DNA of 64,000 bases. It comes from Lottia gigantea (Eukaryota; Mollusca; Gastropoda; Lottiidae). The stretch spans positions 6,010-70,009 of the forward strand of contig NW_008710601.1 of assembly GCF_000327385.1 (NCBI RefSeq), read 5' to 3'. This document shows positions 11,701 to 22,900 of this stretch, piece after piece. Below the pieces are notes generated by a model. It saw only the letters and a list, made by a program, of their open reading frames with translations, did not search any database and had not been told where the DNA came from. Position numbers and translations under genes: made by a program. Position 1 is the stretch's first letter. Every line of letters begins with the position of its first letter.

Positions 11701-14700
11701 GACTATGTTTTTGCTTTACCATTAATTCTATTTAATCTGCAGCAAAACTAAATTCCTAGTACATTCTAATCCCACGCATTGCAACAAAAAACACACCATG
11801 CACGTCATCGCCCCCAGAATGTTAACCAACATTGTTCCATGCAGATGTCACCAATGATGTTGCTTTATAAAATTTTTAAACTGCTATGCCATTTTTCTTA
11901 TTCATTTGGCAAAAGAATTCATAAACAATGTACTGAAGTAAACTTGCTGACACAAGTAATTACCAGTACATGAAATTATTACAGATTTTTTCACAGTTAT
12001 AAAATAATTGTATGTTAATTGACTGATAATTTTAATTACTCCTTAATAATTAAGAACTAGGTTACCGGTATATTAAATTCATATGTATATATTACTGTAT
12101 GATTTAGGAATGGCCCACACACAATTATGTCATTTTAGTTACCTATTTGAATGAAGGGATAACTTTTTAATCGTATTTACAATTATCAGATAAGCTTACA
12201 TATATGATGGTAATAAAATTTAACTGAATATCATATACAACTCAACTGCATAAGCAAATTAAACACTATTGTAATTGACAACATAAAGCATGACATTCCA
12301 TTCTCTGACTATAGACCTGGAATTATCATCTGATCATTTTTAAAACTAGAAATTAAGATTATCTGACAACATAGACCAGATTGTCAGATTATCTGTTTAC
12401 ATTCAACAGAAATGGTAATTATGATACTTTGTAGACCTTGATGAGTCAATTTTCCGTCAACATAGACAAGGTGTTATAATTTGATTGTAAAAACTATAAA
12501 TTAAGACTATCTGATAACATGGACACGGATATAAGATTATCTGTTTACATCCACTAGATATGACTCCATAGGCCTTGATATCAGAGATTTTCTGACAACA
12601 TAGAGCAGGAATTAAGATCATCTGACTCTACAGACCAGGAATTAAGATCATCTGACAACATAGACCAAGAATTAGGATCATCTGACTATATAGACCAGGA
12701 ATTAAGATCAACTGACAACATAGACCAAGAATTAGGATCATCTGACTATACAGACCAGGAATTTAGATCATCTGACAACATAGACTAATAAATAGGATCA
12801 TCTGATAATACAGGCCAGGAATTAAGATCATCTGACAACATAGACCAATAATTAGGATCATTTGACTATACAGACCAGGAATTAAGATCATCTGACAACA
12901 CAAACCAAGAATTAGGATCATCTGACAATATAGACCAATAATTAGGATCATCTGACTATACAGACCAGGAATTTAGATCATCTGACTACACAGACCAGGA
13001 ATTTAGATCATCTGACTATACAAACCAGGAATTTAGATCATCTGACAACATAGACCAATAAATAGGATCATCTGATAATACAGGCCAGGAATTAAGATCA
13101 TCTGACAACATAGACCAATAAATAGGATCATCTGACTATACAGACCAGGAATTAAGAACATCTGACAACATAGACCAATAATTAGGATCATCTGACTATA
13201 CAGAGACCAGGGATTAAGATAATCTGACAAAATTGACCAGGAATGAAGATTATTTTACCAGGATCCAAGATTATCTGTTAACATAAACTAGAATGCTGAT
13301 TAAGCTTATATTACTTGGAAGACCTTGAAATCAAGATTATCTGACAATATAGACCAGGATATGATAATCTGACAACACTGACATAGATTTTTCAGATTAT
13401 CTTTAAAACATGAGAGGCCAATTTGGAAATACCTTGTTATTTTGTAATATCCCACTATACTGAGTATGGCCTACTTCTATCTAATATGAAATTAGTCTCA
13501 CTCACTCTGACTGGATGAAATATATTTATCAGAGCCAAGATAAGATTTGAGATGTACCTATTAATACTCTTAGCAGTTTATAGATTTCCTACAATATTGA
13601 AAATATCATCACCATAGATAAGCTTTCTGATGAAGTTCGAAACCCTCAGCTTGAAAAAACTTGAATATGGCTAATAATAATGTTCAAGTAGTGAAGGAAT
13701 GCTTTATTATTGATTATTGATTCTTTTTTTCATTGACATCAATTGACACAACGGTTGTCAACTTCCATTCATTTTTTTTTTAAAATTCTGTTTGATAAAA
13801 AATTAAAACATAAATCATCAATCAATTTTTTGAGTGTTGTTATAAATTTTTCCAAAACTCCTATTCATATCTTGTTTTAAAGAACATTATCAGTCAAAAA
13901 AATCTCTAGTCATTCTAAACTTCTAAAACTTTCCAATATATGAGAAGTCTCGAACCCAATATTGGGTGTAACCTCATTCAATATATAATATACTTGAAAA
14001 GTAGACACACACATGATTGAATTATGTCTTTTACCTTAGAGCTGATCATATATAAATAAGTTTCCATCTTTAAAAGGGTTAATTTTCAATCAATTACTAG
14101 ACCTAGTAAATTGCTACTTCACAACCAGAAAATTCTGAAAAATGGCCATACACTGTTTGTCTTTTGAAATTTAATCAAATACACCTTGATTGGCCAAGGA
14201 GATTGGCCAACAGAGTTCTAACCTTCATTTTGCAAAATAAATACAATACAAAATGAAATTAGTCAAAAACTTTTGGACACTGAACCATTAAAAATTTGCA
14301 AATAAGAGGTATTTGTTGGCATCTTTTTAAGGTTTCAAATGGGTGGTGCCAAACTCTTTCCAAAAATAATCTGCATTCAAGTAACACATTAAGAACAAAT
14401 GCCAGAATTCAAATATCAAGAATCAATAGAACAATGAAATTCCTTCTTACAATATCTGATACACGTCTGCAACAAAACAAGTCAGCTGACCTTATCGTCT
14501 GCTTATTTACATACTGACAGAATACAACATTTCTAAAAGATGATAGGTTGACATTCTCAGTTTTCAATATAAATTGGTTGTTCTCCAAGAAATACAAGAT
14601 TAAGGTGGAACTGTGAAGATCTGAATACGTTTTCTCTATGATTTCCATGATACAGTCATACATGTTTGAAATTCTGTATCCAACGAAGGACGAAGGAAAT

Positions 14701-17700
14701 GTTGTACCTATATAAATTTCCTTTGCTCTTGAAGACCAATTTTTGGACCAAAAATCTTGGAATTGAGTGAAATGGCTTTACATGCAAGGTCATCAAATTT
14801 GCTCATCAAACCACACATTATTGACCTTAGAAATACACTAATTTTAATTAAGCTTATGATCTAAGAGCTTAAAAAGTACAATAAGCTTCAGTTTTAGACA
14901 AAATTGAGTGAATACATCTCTTCAAAATAGTGTTAAGAGTGAAGAAGTTCCTAAAAACTTCTATGTAAAGCACTGGCCAAGGTCACAAATAAAGAGATAA
15001 ATGTTCAATACAAGATAAGGTGAAGTTAGCATAGTCAGTATTAAGTTAAAAAAATATGTAAGTTTTCTTGTTACCAGTTCTAAAAGGAAAGAGTATGAAT
15101 AGGTTCTGAAAAGATAAACATCTATATAAGGATTAGAATATATTAGCAATATTACACATATTTCACATTTTGAGTATTGGTTCTTTATAATTTATCCAAC
15201 CCATGCATAATAGTTGACAGTGAGTTCTTGTTGATCAAATATTTACATTGACCTTAATTTTCATTCATAAACACAGCATTTAGATATTTCAACAGAGATA
15301 TTAAATTCTTCAAACATAATTTATAAATATAAGTTATATCATCAATATCCTTTAACAGGAAAAACAATAAGGAAGAGGATTAGTGAAAAGAATGTTAAAA
15401 CTTTGTTATCATGTAAATATAAGGACAGTGTAATCTTACTCAGACAAATTTAAATCAGAAATCATCTTTCGAGTTTCCAAAGTTTACTTCCTGACCAAAC
15501 GTATACCAAACACTTTGACAGATTAGATATCATCAGAAGAAACAATCAACCTGTCAGCCAATGAAAACTGCCCTTATATAGTCATCTTGGTACTACAAAA
15601 TTAGACCAATCTTGCTTTCTGTTTTTTTATTAGCTATCATTTTTAATGTAGCCATTTCAGTTCGTCAGATTAACCTTTTGACCGTAACTGACCAATACTG
15701 TGTCACAAAATGCCAGTGCTGGAGAGGGTAGAAATTTGATTGGTTAAAGCAGACGTCAGAAATCATTGAATTAGGTCAAAAGCTTAATTTGATAAACGTT
15801 TGAGAGGGTTGTCATTGGACCCTAACAGAAGTAGCTACAATAAAAATAAAAAATACAACAAAAGTTCATGATTTCAATAAATTGCATCTTAAAGCTTACT
15901 AGTAAATATAGAAGATGGAAGAGCCAAAACAGTCTAAATATTGAAGACTATGAGGGCGTGTACAGACAATAAATTGTCTTGAAATCAGTAAACAAGAATC
16001 TGATGAGAACAGCAAACCTGCAAAACCCATAATATTAAGATTCTATTTCGAGAATTGGCAAGGTAATATTTTCTTGTTTATCAGTTAGAAATACTGCTGT
16101 TGACTAAAATATTAATGTCAGAATGTTCTACATAAAAATACATTCTTAATACTTGAAACAAATTCAATTTCCTATATGAAGTACCTACATAATTATGCCA
16201 TAATCAATTAATTTTTGGCACTAATCCAAAACTCACATTCTAAAAAGTAGACAACTTTTAATTACTTTCCTAAGTAAGATTCTTAATGACAACTTTCATC
16301 TTATTCTCCTTAACATAATATAATAACTATCTCATTATTAAGTTGATATGAATGCAATAATGCATATTATGCTGCAGAACATGTTTATCGCAACTTTGTA
16401 TCTCTGGCAGAAAATATAGCTACTGCTGGCACTTAATTTTAGTTTTTTAAATATCTCAAAACAGAAAGCCACTTGGCAGAGGAAAGATCAAATAACCGAG
16501 ATTCATACAGTAGCCAACCTTGTATACTACCTAAATGCACAGTGTTATGGATTAATGAAACTTCTGTAATCTTTACATTTGAAGTCCTCTGGAATGGCGA
16601 TTTACAAGACTCTTATTTATTTTGATCAAATATATGAAGAAAAAACTAAGATGTAACTTTTGACAAAAAATATAGTGTAGTATTTCACTTTAACGTCTTC
16701 AAACTTATCAAAGAAAAAAACTTAGTCATATATTTTCACAGCTCACTCATCAGAGGAAAGATCACATTACAGAATGTCCATACTTTATATGGTTTACCAG
16801 TACATGCACAGATTTGACAACTTTTGTATCTCTGGACAAAAAAAAGGCTACTGGCACTTAACTTTAACTTCATAAAATACCTCAAAACATAGAGCTAGAA
16901 CAAAAATACAGCTACCAGCACTTAAAACATAGAGCTAGCCAGAATTTTTACAACCCAAGTATCAAAGATCAATAACATCGATACAGTAGCTAATCTTGTA
17001 TACCAAGATACCACTATGCACAGCTAAACAACTTTAATGTCTTTTGAAAATAAAATACAGTTTTCGGCACTTAACTTCAACTTCTTAAAATATCTTATAA
17101 CAGATAGCCATATATTTTAACAACCTACTCATGAAAGATCAAATTACAAAACGTCCATACCTTAGCTAATCTAGCTCGCTTTACCAAATCGTTCAACTTT
17201 CTGAGTGCTGCATGTGCCGGTAATCTCTGTAAATCTCGAAATAAATCCATTTCTTCTGCTTCAAAGAGTTTGCGATGAAACTGTTTATTAAGGGGTTGAT
17301 CCCAGAAAGATCCCATATAAACTCTTGGTACTTCAGTAAAGTTCATGACTTTTCCCAAAGCCCACATTAAAGCTCCATATACTCGAACCAATTCTTGTTC
17401 ACCAACTGAGTCAGCTTTATTCAGAACAATTCGAATTTTATCATCAAAAACTTTAATGGTGGATATGACGTCTGCAAATTCATCCGAAATATCCAGTTTG
17501 TGAGCATCGAAAAGCAGAATAATCCTGTCCACACGTTCTCCCAGCCACTCAACAACTTTACAGAAATCATAACCTCGATCCTTTCGTTGTTTTTCTCCAG
17601 CCAGGACCCCAGGTGTATCTAGAAATGTGACACTGTCCAAGACAGGATTTTTTAGTGATGATATCTGAAACCTATTTAAAAAGGCATTACCAAATTGCGA

Positions 17701-20700
17701 CAGTGGTTGATACAGGTGGTTCTTGTTGGCAACAGCAGCATTTCCAGGTGTCACATCTTCAATATCTCCTTTCATAACAGCTATAAATCTATCTGTGGTC
17801 GGTTCCGGACCAATTCTCATTCCAGGATAGTCTTCTTCCAGCAGATAACGGATAAAGGTTGTCTTTCCAACTGACTTCTGTCCAAGCAACAGAACCATAG
17901 GCTTGGCATGAAAATCTGCATCATCCCACGGAGCTGAATGAAAATCTTTGAATTTGTACAGGTCTTCAATTGGTTTAAGTTTTGTTTTGTAGAGTTTCTT
18001 GACACCTTCAATAACTGAGACATATTGTTCAGGCTCTTTTGGAGACTTGTTTCTTGCTAACCACTTCTTCATTTTGTAATTCTCACCACAGTGTACACTA
18101 ATACAACAAAACACTATTTTCCACTTTTTTCTCTAGTCCATAACAAACGTAATCTAGTACTCTAATCAATACAGAAAGCACCAAGAACCACCTTTGGTCT
18201 CCTGATAGTCATTAAACCATCTCGAAACGAATAACTTCAACAACACAAGAAGAAAATAGCAATACCTGTAGGAAGCCAAAAGATGAGTATCTCAGATTAT
18301 CCAGTCATGCCTGGTTATTATTGGCATAAAATACTTTTTGTTCTTGAATATCAAGTCTAACAGAAAAAAGAAATGTCCCATTCCTGAAGTTCTACTGATT
18401 TGAGCAACTGTAATGAAGTCTTTTACATCCAGTCATGTAAGGAGGTTGAATTATAGACAGGTGTGAATATAGTCAGAAGTCAGGAGGGTATACAGTACAA
18501 ATTTCTTGGGACCATATGCTTACAAATATTGGATGAACTAAAAATATTTTCTGAAAAGATCAAACCTTTGAAATTTGATCTTTTCCATTTAATACATGTG
18601 CAACGATTACAAAATAATTGGATGGAAATGCACATTGCCTTGAACATGTAATATTATATGTTGATAAATATCATCCAGTACTATTTTACAACTTGTGTTT
18701 TGATGAAAGGTTGTAGGCGTTTACAGTCAAGAAGATAAATAACGCACATAGAAACTCATTTACGTTGGCTCATTAACTCTCTATTGCTTAGAAGTAAGAC
18801 TACACCTATATCATATACTAGTCGTGGTGCCAAAAATAGTTGACTTGTACTCTGTGTTGAAGATCATAAAAGAATTCTTGGGGATAATTTACTCTCTCTT
18901 AAACTAATCATACTTCCTATACATTCAAGAGCTATCATATTTATTGGTAAAATTATTTTGGCAAGAGTTTGGTAGCATGTTGTTAAGTAAATGTGTGTTA
19001 TTAGCTAAACATGATATAGCCTACTCTCAATATCAAATAAACCTTTCAAATATATCATACATCATATCATACATAAATTTTAACATATTCTAGCAATATT
19101 TTTTCTTCAACTTCAGAATGGAATGAAAGGTTCAGACAGAAAAATATTGTACATAGCAAAGAATGATAACGCCTACACAAACGCCTAAATAAATACATGC
19201 CAATTTTAATGTGTTTTTGCAATACCTCTTTAAAAGACTCTTTGATGATTCATATTTTAAATTACAAGGGGTAAACTAACATACCTAACAGCGTATTTAC
19301 AGGGATTCAGTCATTTATATATCTGCTTTACGGCCTGATAAGTCTTAATTTCAGTTATCTTTATCACTTTTCAGAATTAAAATGTGTAATTGAACGATTA
19401 AAACTCAATGCAGAAGTTAAATCAATTTATGCTATTTTAGTATATTGACCGCCATGACCAATGGTATAGTTTAATTATGTACAGATGTAAAGAGAAAGAG
19501 AGTCTTATTTTCCATGGTGCTTAGTGTTGTGAAGAGCTTAGAAAGACTAAATTGAGTACTCACTGGTCCCACAAACAATAAACACAAATAATTCATATCA
19601 TTTTGTTTCAGAATTGGCATTCATGCAAGTCAAAGTTGTGTGACTATATTTCTAAAGAATTGGCATCATTGGCAACTTTTTCATAATCTGAATACAAACA
19701 AAACTTTCAATTAATAAAACAAAAATTGTTTGAAATTGAGGAACATGTCATTGCCTGTATCACCCCAACCGAATTTTGTTCTGAAAAATTACCTTATGTT
19801 TATACAGCCATGCTTTTAGAGCTTGCCTACATATGATGTAATTACATTAATAAAATATTTTAACGGTTAAAATAGTGCTTAATACAATAATATTTCTATA
19901 ACATAAAGTCTAATAATATTTCATTATAATATAATCAAACTGTTACTGGATACTAATTTTTTTTTTTTAAATTATAAGTGTAACATCCATCCCCTGTGGT
20001 TGTGACACAACAGATACAAATCTGACAGACATATAACCACTCAGGTATTTGACAAAATATGTAGTAAACCACAGATAGTAACCTAAATAAATACTAGAAC
20101 TAAAGGTCAGTATTATTACTTATATTTACTTAAATACACTGGTATGAATGGTCAGGCCCTTCAATTAATTTTACATCTGGCTAGAGTGTGACACATTACC
20201 TTGGGTATGGTCTGTTTAAATAACCTGCGTATAACACCCAGAAATAAGCAAGTTTCTAACACCTAGAAGTCCTACATCATCACTATATAATTTGAACCAG
20301 TAGTGTCATGTTACTTTTCAGTCATTTTATTAGTCACTTTAGTCAGTCTACTAGTGGCTTACTTTTAATATTCATCCTTGTGCATAAGTGTATCAATTGG
20401 CGCATCATACAAACACAATCTGTTGCAAATTATTGTGTATTATTTTTTCCAGATAAACTGAACAAGATAAGTGCTCCCCATTAAAACTATGATCAGGCCA
20501 TATGAATTAAATTCAGCCAAATAAGTTGTTAACAGAGCTTATTATGAATGTCTGCTAACAATTTTTTAAAAGGCAATAACTCGTTGATCATGGACATTAC
20601 CTATACCAGTACTGTGGAATACCTGATGCCACTGGTGGATTTGTTTTTTGCATCCCTGAGTTCACATAATAAATGTTATTTCTTTATGGCGGTAGTGTCA

Positions 20701-22686
20701 TATTTCTCCTGTAAGTTCAAGTTTAAAATCAAGGTAACTAGGAACAGACTTATATATATGAAACAGTTTTTTTTTTTTCACTAGACATTTTATCTCTGTT
20801 TATCAAGTTCAGTGAAAATGTTTGAAAGTCATAAATGACATTGATGTATACAAACTGTCGAAATATCTGATGATTTTCTGAGTCATTCTGTTGATTTAAT
20901 ATCAATAAATTCTCTTATGTAATAGTTCAAACTCTGTCTTAAAAAACGAGACTTATCAATAATCTAAATAAGCTTACATGTTTATATAGTTTATATAAAC
21001 TTATAGTTGTAATAACTGTAACATTCTCAACTATATTAGTAATATACTTATTACACTGTTGGACAGTAATGGGAGATAATAACAGTTTCATGTCTAGCAG
21101 TCTTGACGCAAAACAGATGGCTGTACCACTTCATCTGTTCTAATAAACAAGTTTTGATTTATTATGATTGATTGTCTATATAAGTTTATCTTTACCATTA
21201 TTCAAATATTAATTCCGTAAGGTTCTGCTTAAATAATCTTCTTTGCTTTTCTGCCAGCAATTCTATGAATTAAGATTCTGATAACATATGTAACATACCA
21301 TCCTAAAAGCTTGCAGTGTATTCAAAATGAAAGAAAAAGATTGGGTATGACATACCTGTATCAGTACTTGACAATTAGTGACTAACCAGACACTCAAAAC
21401 ATTCAACAGTACCGGTATGCTCTTTGTATGAACAAATTAAAGGGATTTTAAAGAAGTTATTCTAAATCTTGTATGTGTCAGAAACACTGTGCATCAATTT
21501 GCACCGTTCTATGTTTCGATCAGATGCCTGTAGTTTCGGCAATTCCACTAAAACTAAGTGTTTGATGATGTCACTAATCGCAAAATATGCTTTATCATAT
21601 CAGCCTTTTGCGATTAGTTACATCATCACAAAATGAAATTATTTTGCATGAACCACAGACATCTGATTGAAAATAGGAATGGTGCAAATTGATGCTATCG
21701 TCAATGTTGAGTTTACACATGAAAAATCACTTTAAAGTAGGTATCATATAAAATAAATAAGCTTGCATTACCTTTGCCAATCGGGCTCTTTTGATAAGAT
21801 CATTCAATTTTCTAAGGGTTGCATTTCTTGGTAAACTCTGTAAATCTCTAAATAAATCTTGTTCTTCTAATTCAAATAGTCTTCTGTTGACATCAAAATG
21901 CAGAGGTTTGTCCCAAAATGAACCTAAATAAACTCGAGCCACTTCTGGTGTATTAAGAACTTTTCCTAAAGACCACATAAGAGCGCCATAAACTCTCATG
22001 AGTTGTTGATGATCAACCATATCAGCTTTGTTTAAAACGATTCTAATTTTATCATCGTAACCTTTTATGGCATCTATTGCACGCCTAAATTCATCTGAAA
22101 TGTCAAGTTTATGTGCATCAAACAACAAAATGATTCGGTCGACCCTTTCTGCCATCCACTCTAAAACACCAGAAAAATCATAACCACGGTCGACTCTCTG
22201 TTTTTCACCTGACAAAATACCAGGAGTGTCTATAATCGATATACTATTCAATACAGGATTGTTCATAGTAGAACACTGAAATCGATTTAAAAAGGCATTT
22301 CCAAATTTTGACATGGGTCTGAACTGTTTTTTGGGATCCACAACAAGGGCATTTCCTGGGATTGTTCCATCTGAGTCTGCATGCATAACAGCTATAAATC
22401 TGTCAGTGGTTGGTTCTGGTCCAATTCTCATTCCAGGGAAATCCTGTTCCAAGAGATAACGTATAAATGTTGTCTTCCCTGTTGAATACTGGCCTATCAG
22501 GAGTATCATGGGTTTGGCATCAAAGTCAGGATCATCCAGCTGTGGTGAATGAAAGTCATGAAACTTGTACGTTTCTTCCAGTGGTAACAACTTCGTTTTG
22601 TATATCTTTTTCAGGCCGTCTGTCACATTAGCGAACACCTCTGGCTCTTTCTTGCGCCTTTCATCGCTCGTCAACCACCTCTTCAT
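8253..22686 (-). CDS. EHD1: EH-domain-containing protein (EHD1-4 / RME-1 / Past1 family), gene span
   Basis: An EHD ATPase of the dynamin superfamily. Known members oligomerise on endosomal membranes, bind ATP through a GTPase-like fold, and drive scission and recycling; the C-terminal EH domain binds NPF motifs. The longer form joins 21772-22686, 9860-10024 and 8253-8777 and encodes 534 residues, the usual EHD length. The alternative form starts at 17161-18072 and encodes 533. In the longer form the P-loop GQYSTGKTT is at residues 65-73, DTPG at 153-156 and NKAD at 219-222. The C terminus is an EH domain with the EF-hand loop [12 protein letters not shown]. Both 5' exons end on RARLAK in phase 0 and no second set of 3' exons was found, so they must share them. 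One invertebrate gene corresponds to vertebrate EHD1-4, so the paralogue number in the symbol is only nominal. Isoform usage is inferred. Confidence 0.93.
9860..10024 (-). CDS. EHD1: EHD middle coding exon (helical domain)
   Basis: A 55-codon exon, phase 0 at both ends, with acceptor TTTCAG before GTTCATGCC and donor CATGCAG/GTAAAT. It encodes [18 protein letters not shown], then [19 protein letters not shown] and [17 protein letters not shown], the conserved helical segment after the G domain. It is shared by both alternative 5' exons. It was missed by simple open-frame detection because it is short. Confidence 0.95.
10543..10802. repeat. TTAA-flanked MITE, family A copy 1
   Basis: A 260-bp element flanked by TTAA at 10539-10542 and 10803-10806. 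Its ends are AGGGAATGTAA and (reverse complement) AGGGATTGTAAAGAGG. The arms, about 100 bp each, are inverted copies of each other and share TGTGTATCA, ATCAATTT.CAC and ATTCCAATTTT blocks. No coding capacity. It lies in the EHD intron. The TTAA target and long inverted arms suggest a piggyBac-like non-autonomous element. Confidence 0.85.
11370..11660. repeat. Dispersed repeat family B, copy 2
   Basis: Related by eye to 3440-3745 and 48690-48985, sharing GGGTTGATTTGGGTCTTGA, a central GAGTCTTGAGAAGAG-like block with copy 1, ATAATCATGGACACAC and AGCTCAAATTTCGATAGTGA. Non-coding, within the EHD intron. Confidence 0.65.
11661..12309. other. EHD intron sequence, nothing recognised
   Basis: AT-rich intron without a supported feature. 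Confidence 0.4.
12310..13390. repeat. 30-bp minisatellite with 60-bp higher-order unit
   Basis: A tandem array whose core, about 12590-13225, repeats AGGATCATCTGAC followed by a 17-bp variable half. Two unit types, one with ACAACATAGACCAA and one with TATACAGACCAGG, largely alternate, so the array has a 60-bp period as well as 30. Degenerate units flank the core to about 12310 and 13390. Thirty is a multiple of three, so minus-strand frames give a 10-residue periodic peptide ([10 protein letters not shown]-like) at 12763-12951 and 13033-13230. I do not treat these as genes. Confidence 0.9.
13391..16379. other. EHD intron sequence, no gene seen
   Basis: AT-rich intron. The open frames here are short, low in complexity and lack splice-site support. 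No repeat family was recognised with confidence. Confidence 0.4.
16380..17160. repeat. Decayed tandem duplications abutting the alternative EHD exon
   Basis: Three diverged segments (about 16390-16540, 16600-16890 and 16900-17160) share GGCACTTAA.TT.AACTTC, AAAGATCA.AT.AC, TGTATCTCTGG, a TGCACAG block and the donor-proximal TGTCCATAC. The last block ends exactly at the splice donor of the exon starting at 17161. The sequence next to the donor has therefore been duplicated outward into the intron and has since decayed. Confidence 0.5.
17161..18072 (-). CDS. EHD1: EHD alternative 5' coding exon (divergent G domain)
   Basis: Encodes 304 residues from ATG (18072) to the donor AAG/GTATGG. It carries the full EHD N-terminal part and G domain: GQKSVGKTT at residues 64-72, [15 protein letters not shown] at 152-155, [24 protein letters not shown] at 218-221 and the closing RARLAK. 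It is about two thirds identical by eye to the exon at 21772-22686. The P-loop differs from the family pattern GQYSTGKTT (Y to K and T to V), but the catalytic GK-T-T is kept. There are no frameshifts or stops, so it looks selected. I chose MKKW as the start because the other exon starts MKRW. An in-frame ATG 42 bp upstream (18114) would add 14 unrelated residues. It would need its own promoter within the large intron. Confidence 0.9.
18073..21440 (-). other. EHD intron and probable alternative promoter region
   Basis: No coding exon was seen, and in particular no EH domain or helical-domain copies, so the exon at 21772-22686 has no private 3' exons here. The part just upstream of the alternative start (about 18075-18450) should hold its 5' UTR and promoter, but no convincing core element was recognised. 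A small hairpin lies at 18553-18564 / 18574-18585 (GAAAAGATCAAA and its perfect reverse complement). Confidence 0.4.
21441..21731. repeat. TTAA-flanked MITE, family A copy 2
   Basis: A 291-bp element flanked by TTAA at 21437-21440 and 21732-21735. Inverted arms share ATCAATTTGCACC, TCAGATG and GATGATGT-type blocks with copies 1 and 3, and the loop holds a further inverted pair around GCGATTAGT. It sits only about 40 bp from the splice donor at 21771. Confidence 0.8.
21772..22686 (-). CDS. EHD1: EHD 5' coding exon (canonical G domain)
   Basis: Encodes 305 residues from ATG (22686) to donor AAG/GTAATG, phase 0. The order is a basic N terminus ([18 protein letters not shown]), [15 protein letters not shown], the P-loop GQYSTGKTT (65-73), [19 protein letters not shown] (153-156), DRGYDF, NKAD (219-222), GALMWSLGK and RARLAK. 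G-motif positions coincide with those I recall for human EHD1. Upstream of the ATG is a stop and then a GC-richer promoter-like region. It must splice across the exon at 17161-18072 to reach 9860-10024. Confidence 0.95.
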
Positions 22687-22689
22687 GTT

Positions 22690-22900
22690 TTATTCTTCAA
22701 TACACTTCTGTTTAGAATAACCTCTTCGAAACACTAAACCGGCCTCGCCTTCCTCTTGTCAGTGCCAAAATGGTGTAACCGGAAGTGTGATGTCAATTTG
22801 CCACATACGCATGTTCATTAACCTGACCTGACCCAACCCACGTGGCCTTTTACGTCACGAATTGTTTTGATTCTGATATCGACAGCTGAAACGAGAACCT
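22690..22900. promoter_or_regulatory. Putative divergent EHD/YPEL5 promoter
   Basis: GC-richer than its surroundings and located immediately upstream of the EHD start. It holds a perfect ETS-type site ACCGGAAGTG (22778-22787), an E-box CACGTG (22839-22844) and a CRE-like TTACGTCA (22850-22857). YPEL5 begins on the opposite strand and its first coding exon follows a probable 5'-UTR splice acceptor (24112), so its noncoding first exon may start here. Candidate donors on the plus strand are GTAAGT at about 22996 and 23267. The function is inferred from motifs and position only. Confidence 0.5.

Noticed and set aside
12590-13225. CRISPR-like array
   Set aside because: Units are contiguous minisatellite repeats without unique spacers, in a eukaryotic intron.
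12763-13230. Hydrophobic 10-residue periodic open frames
   Set aside because: Translation of a 30-bp intronic minisatellite.
18072-18114. Upstream in-frame ATG as the start of the alternative EHD isoform
   Set aside because: The 14 added residues are unlike any EHD N terminus, and the downstream MKKW matches the MKRW start of the other exon.
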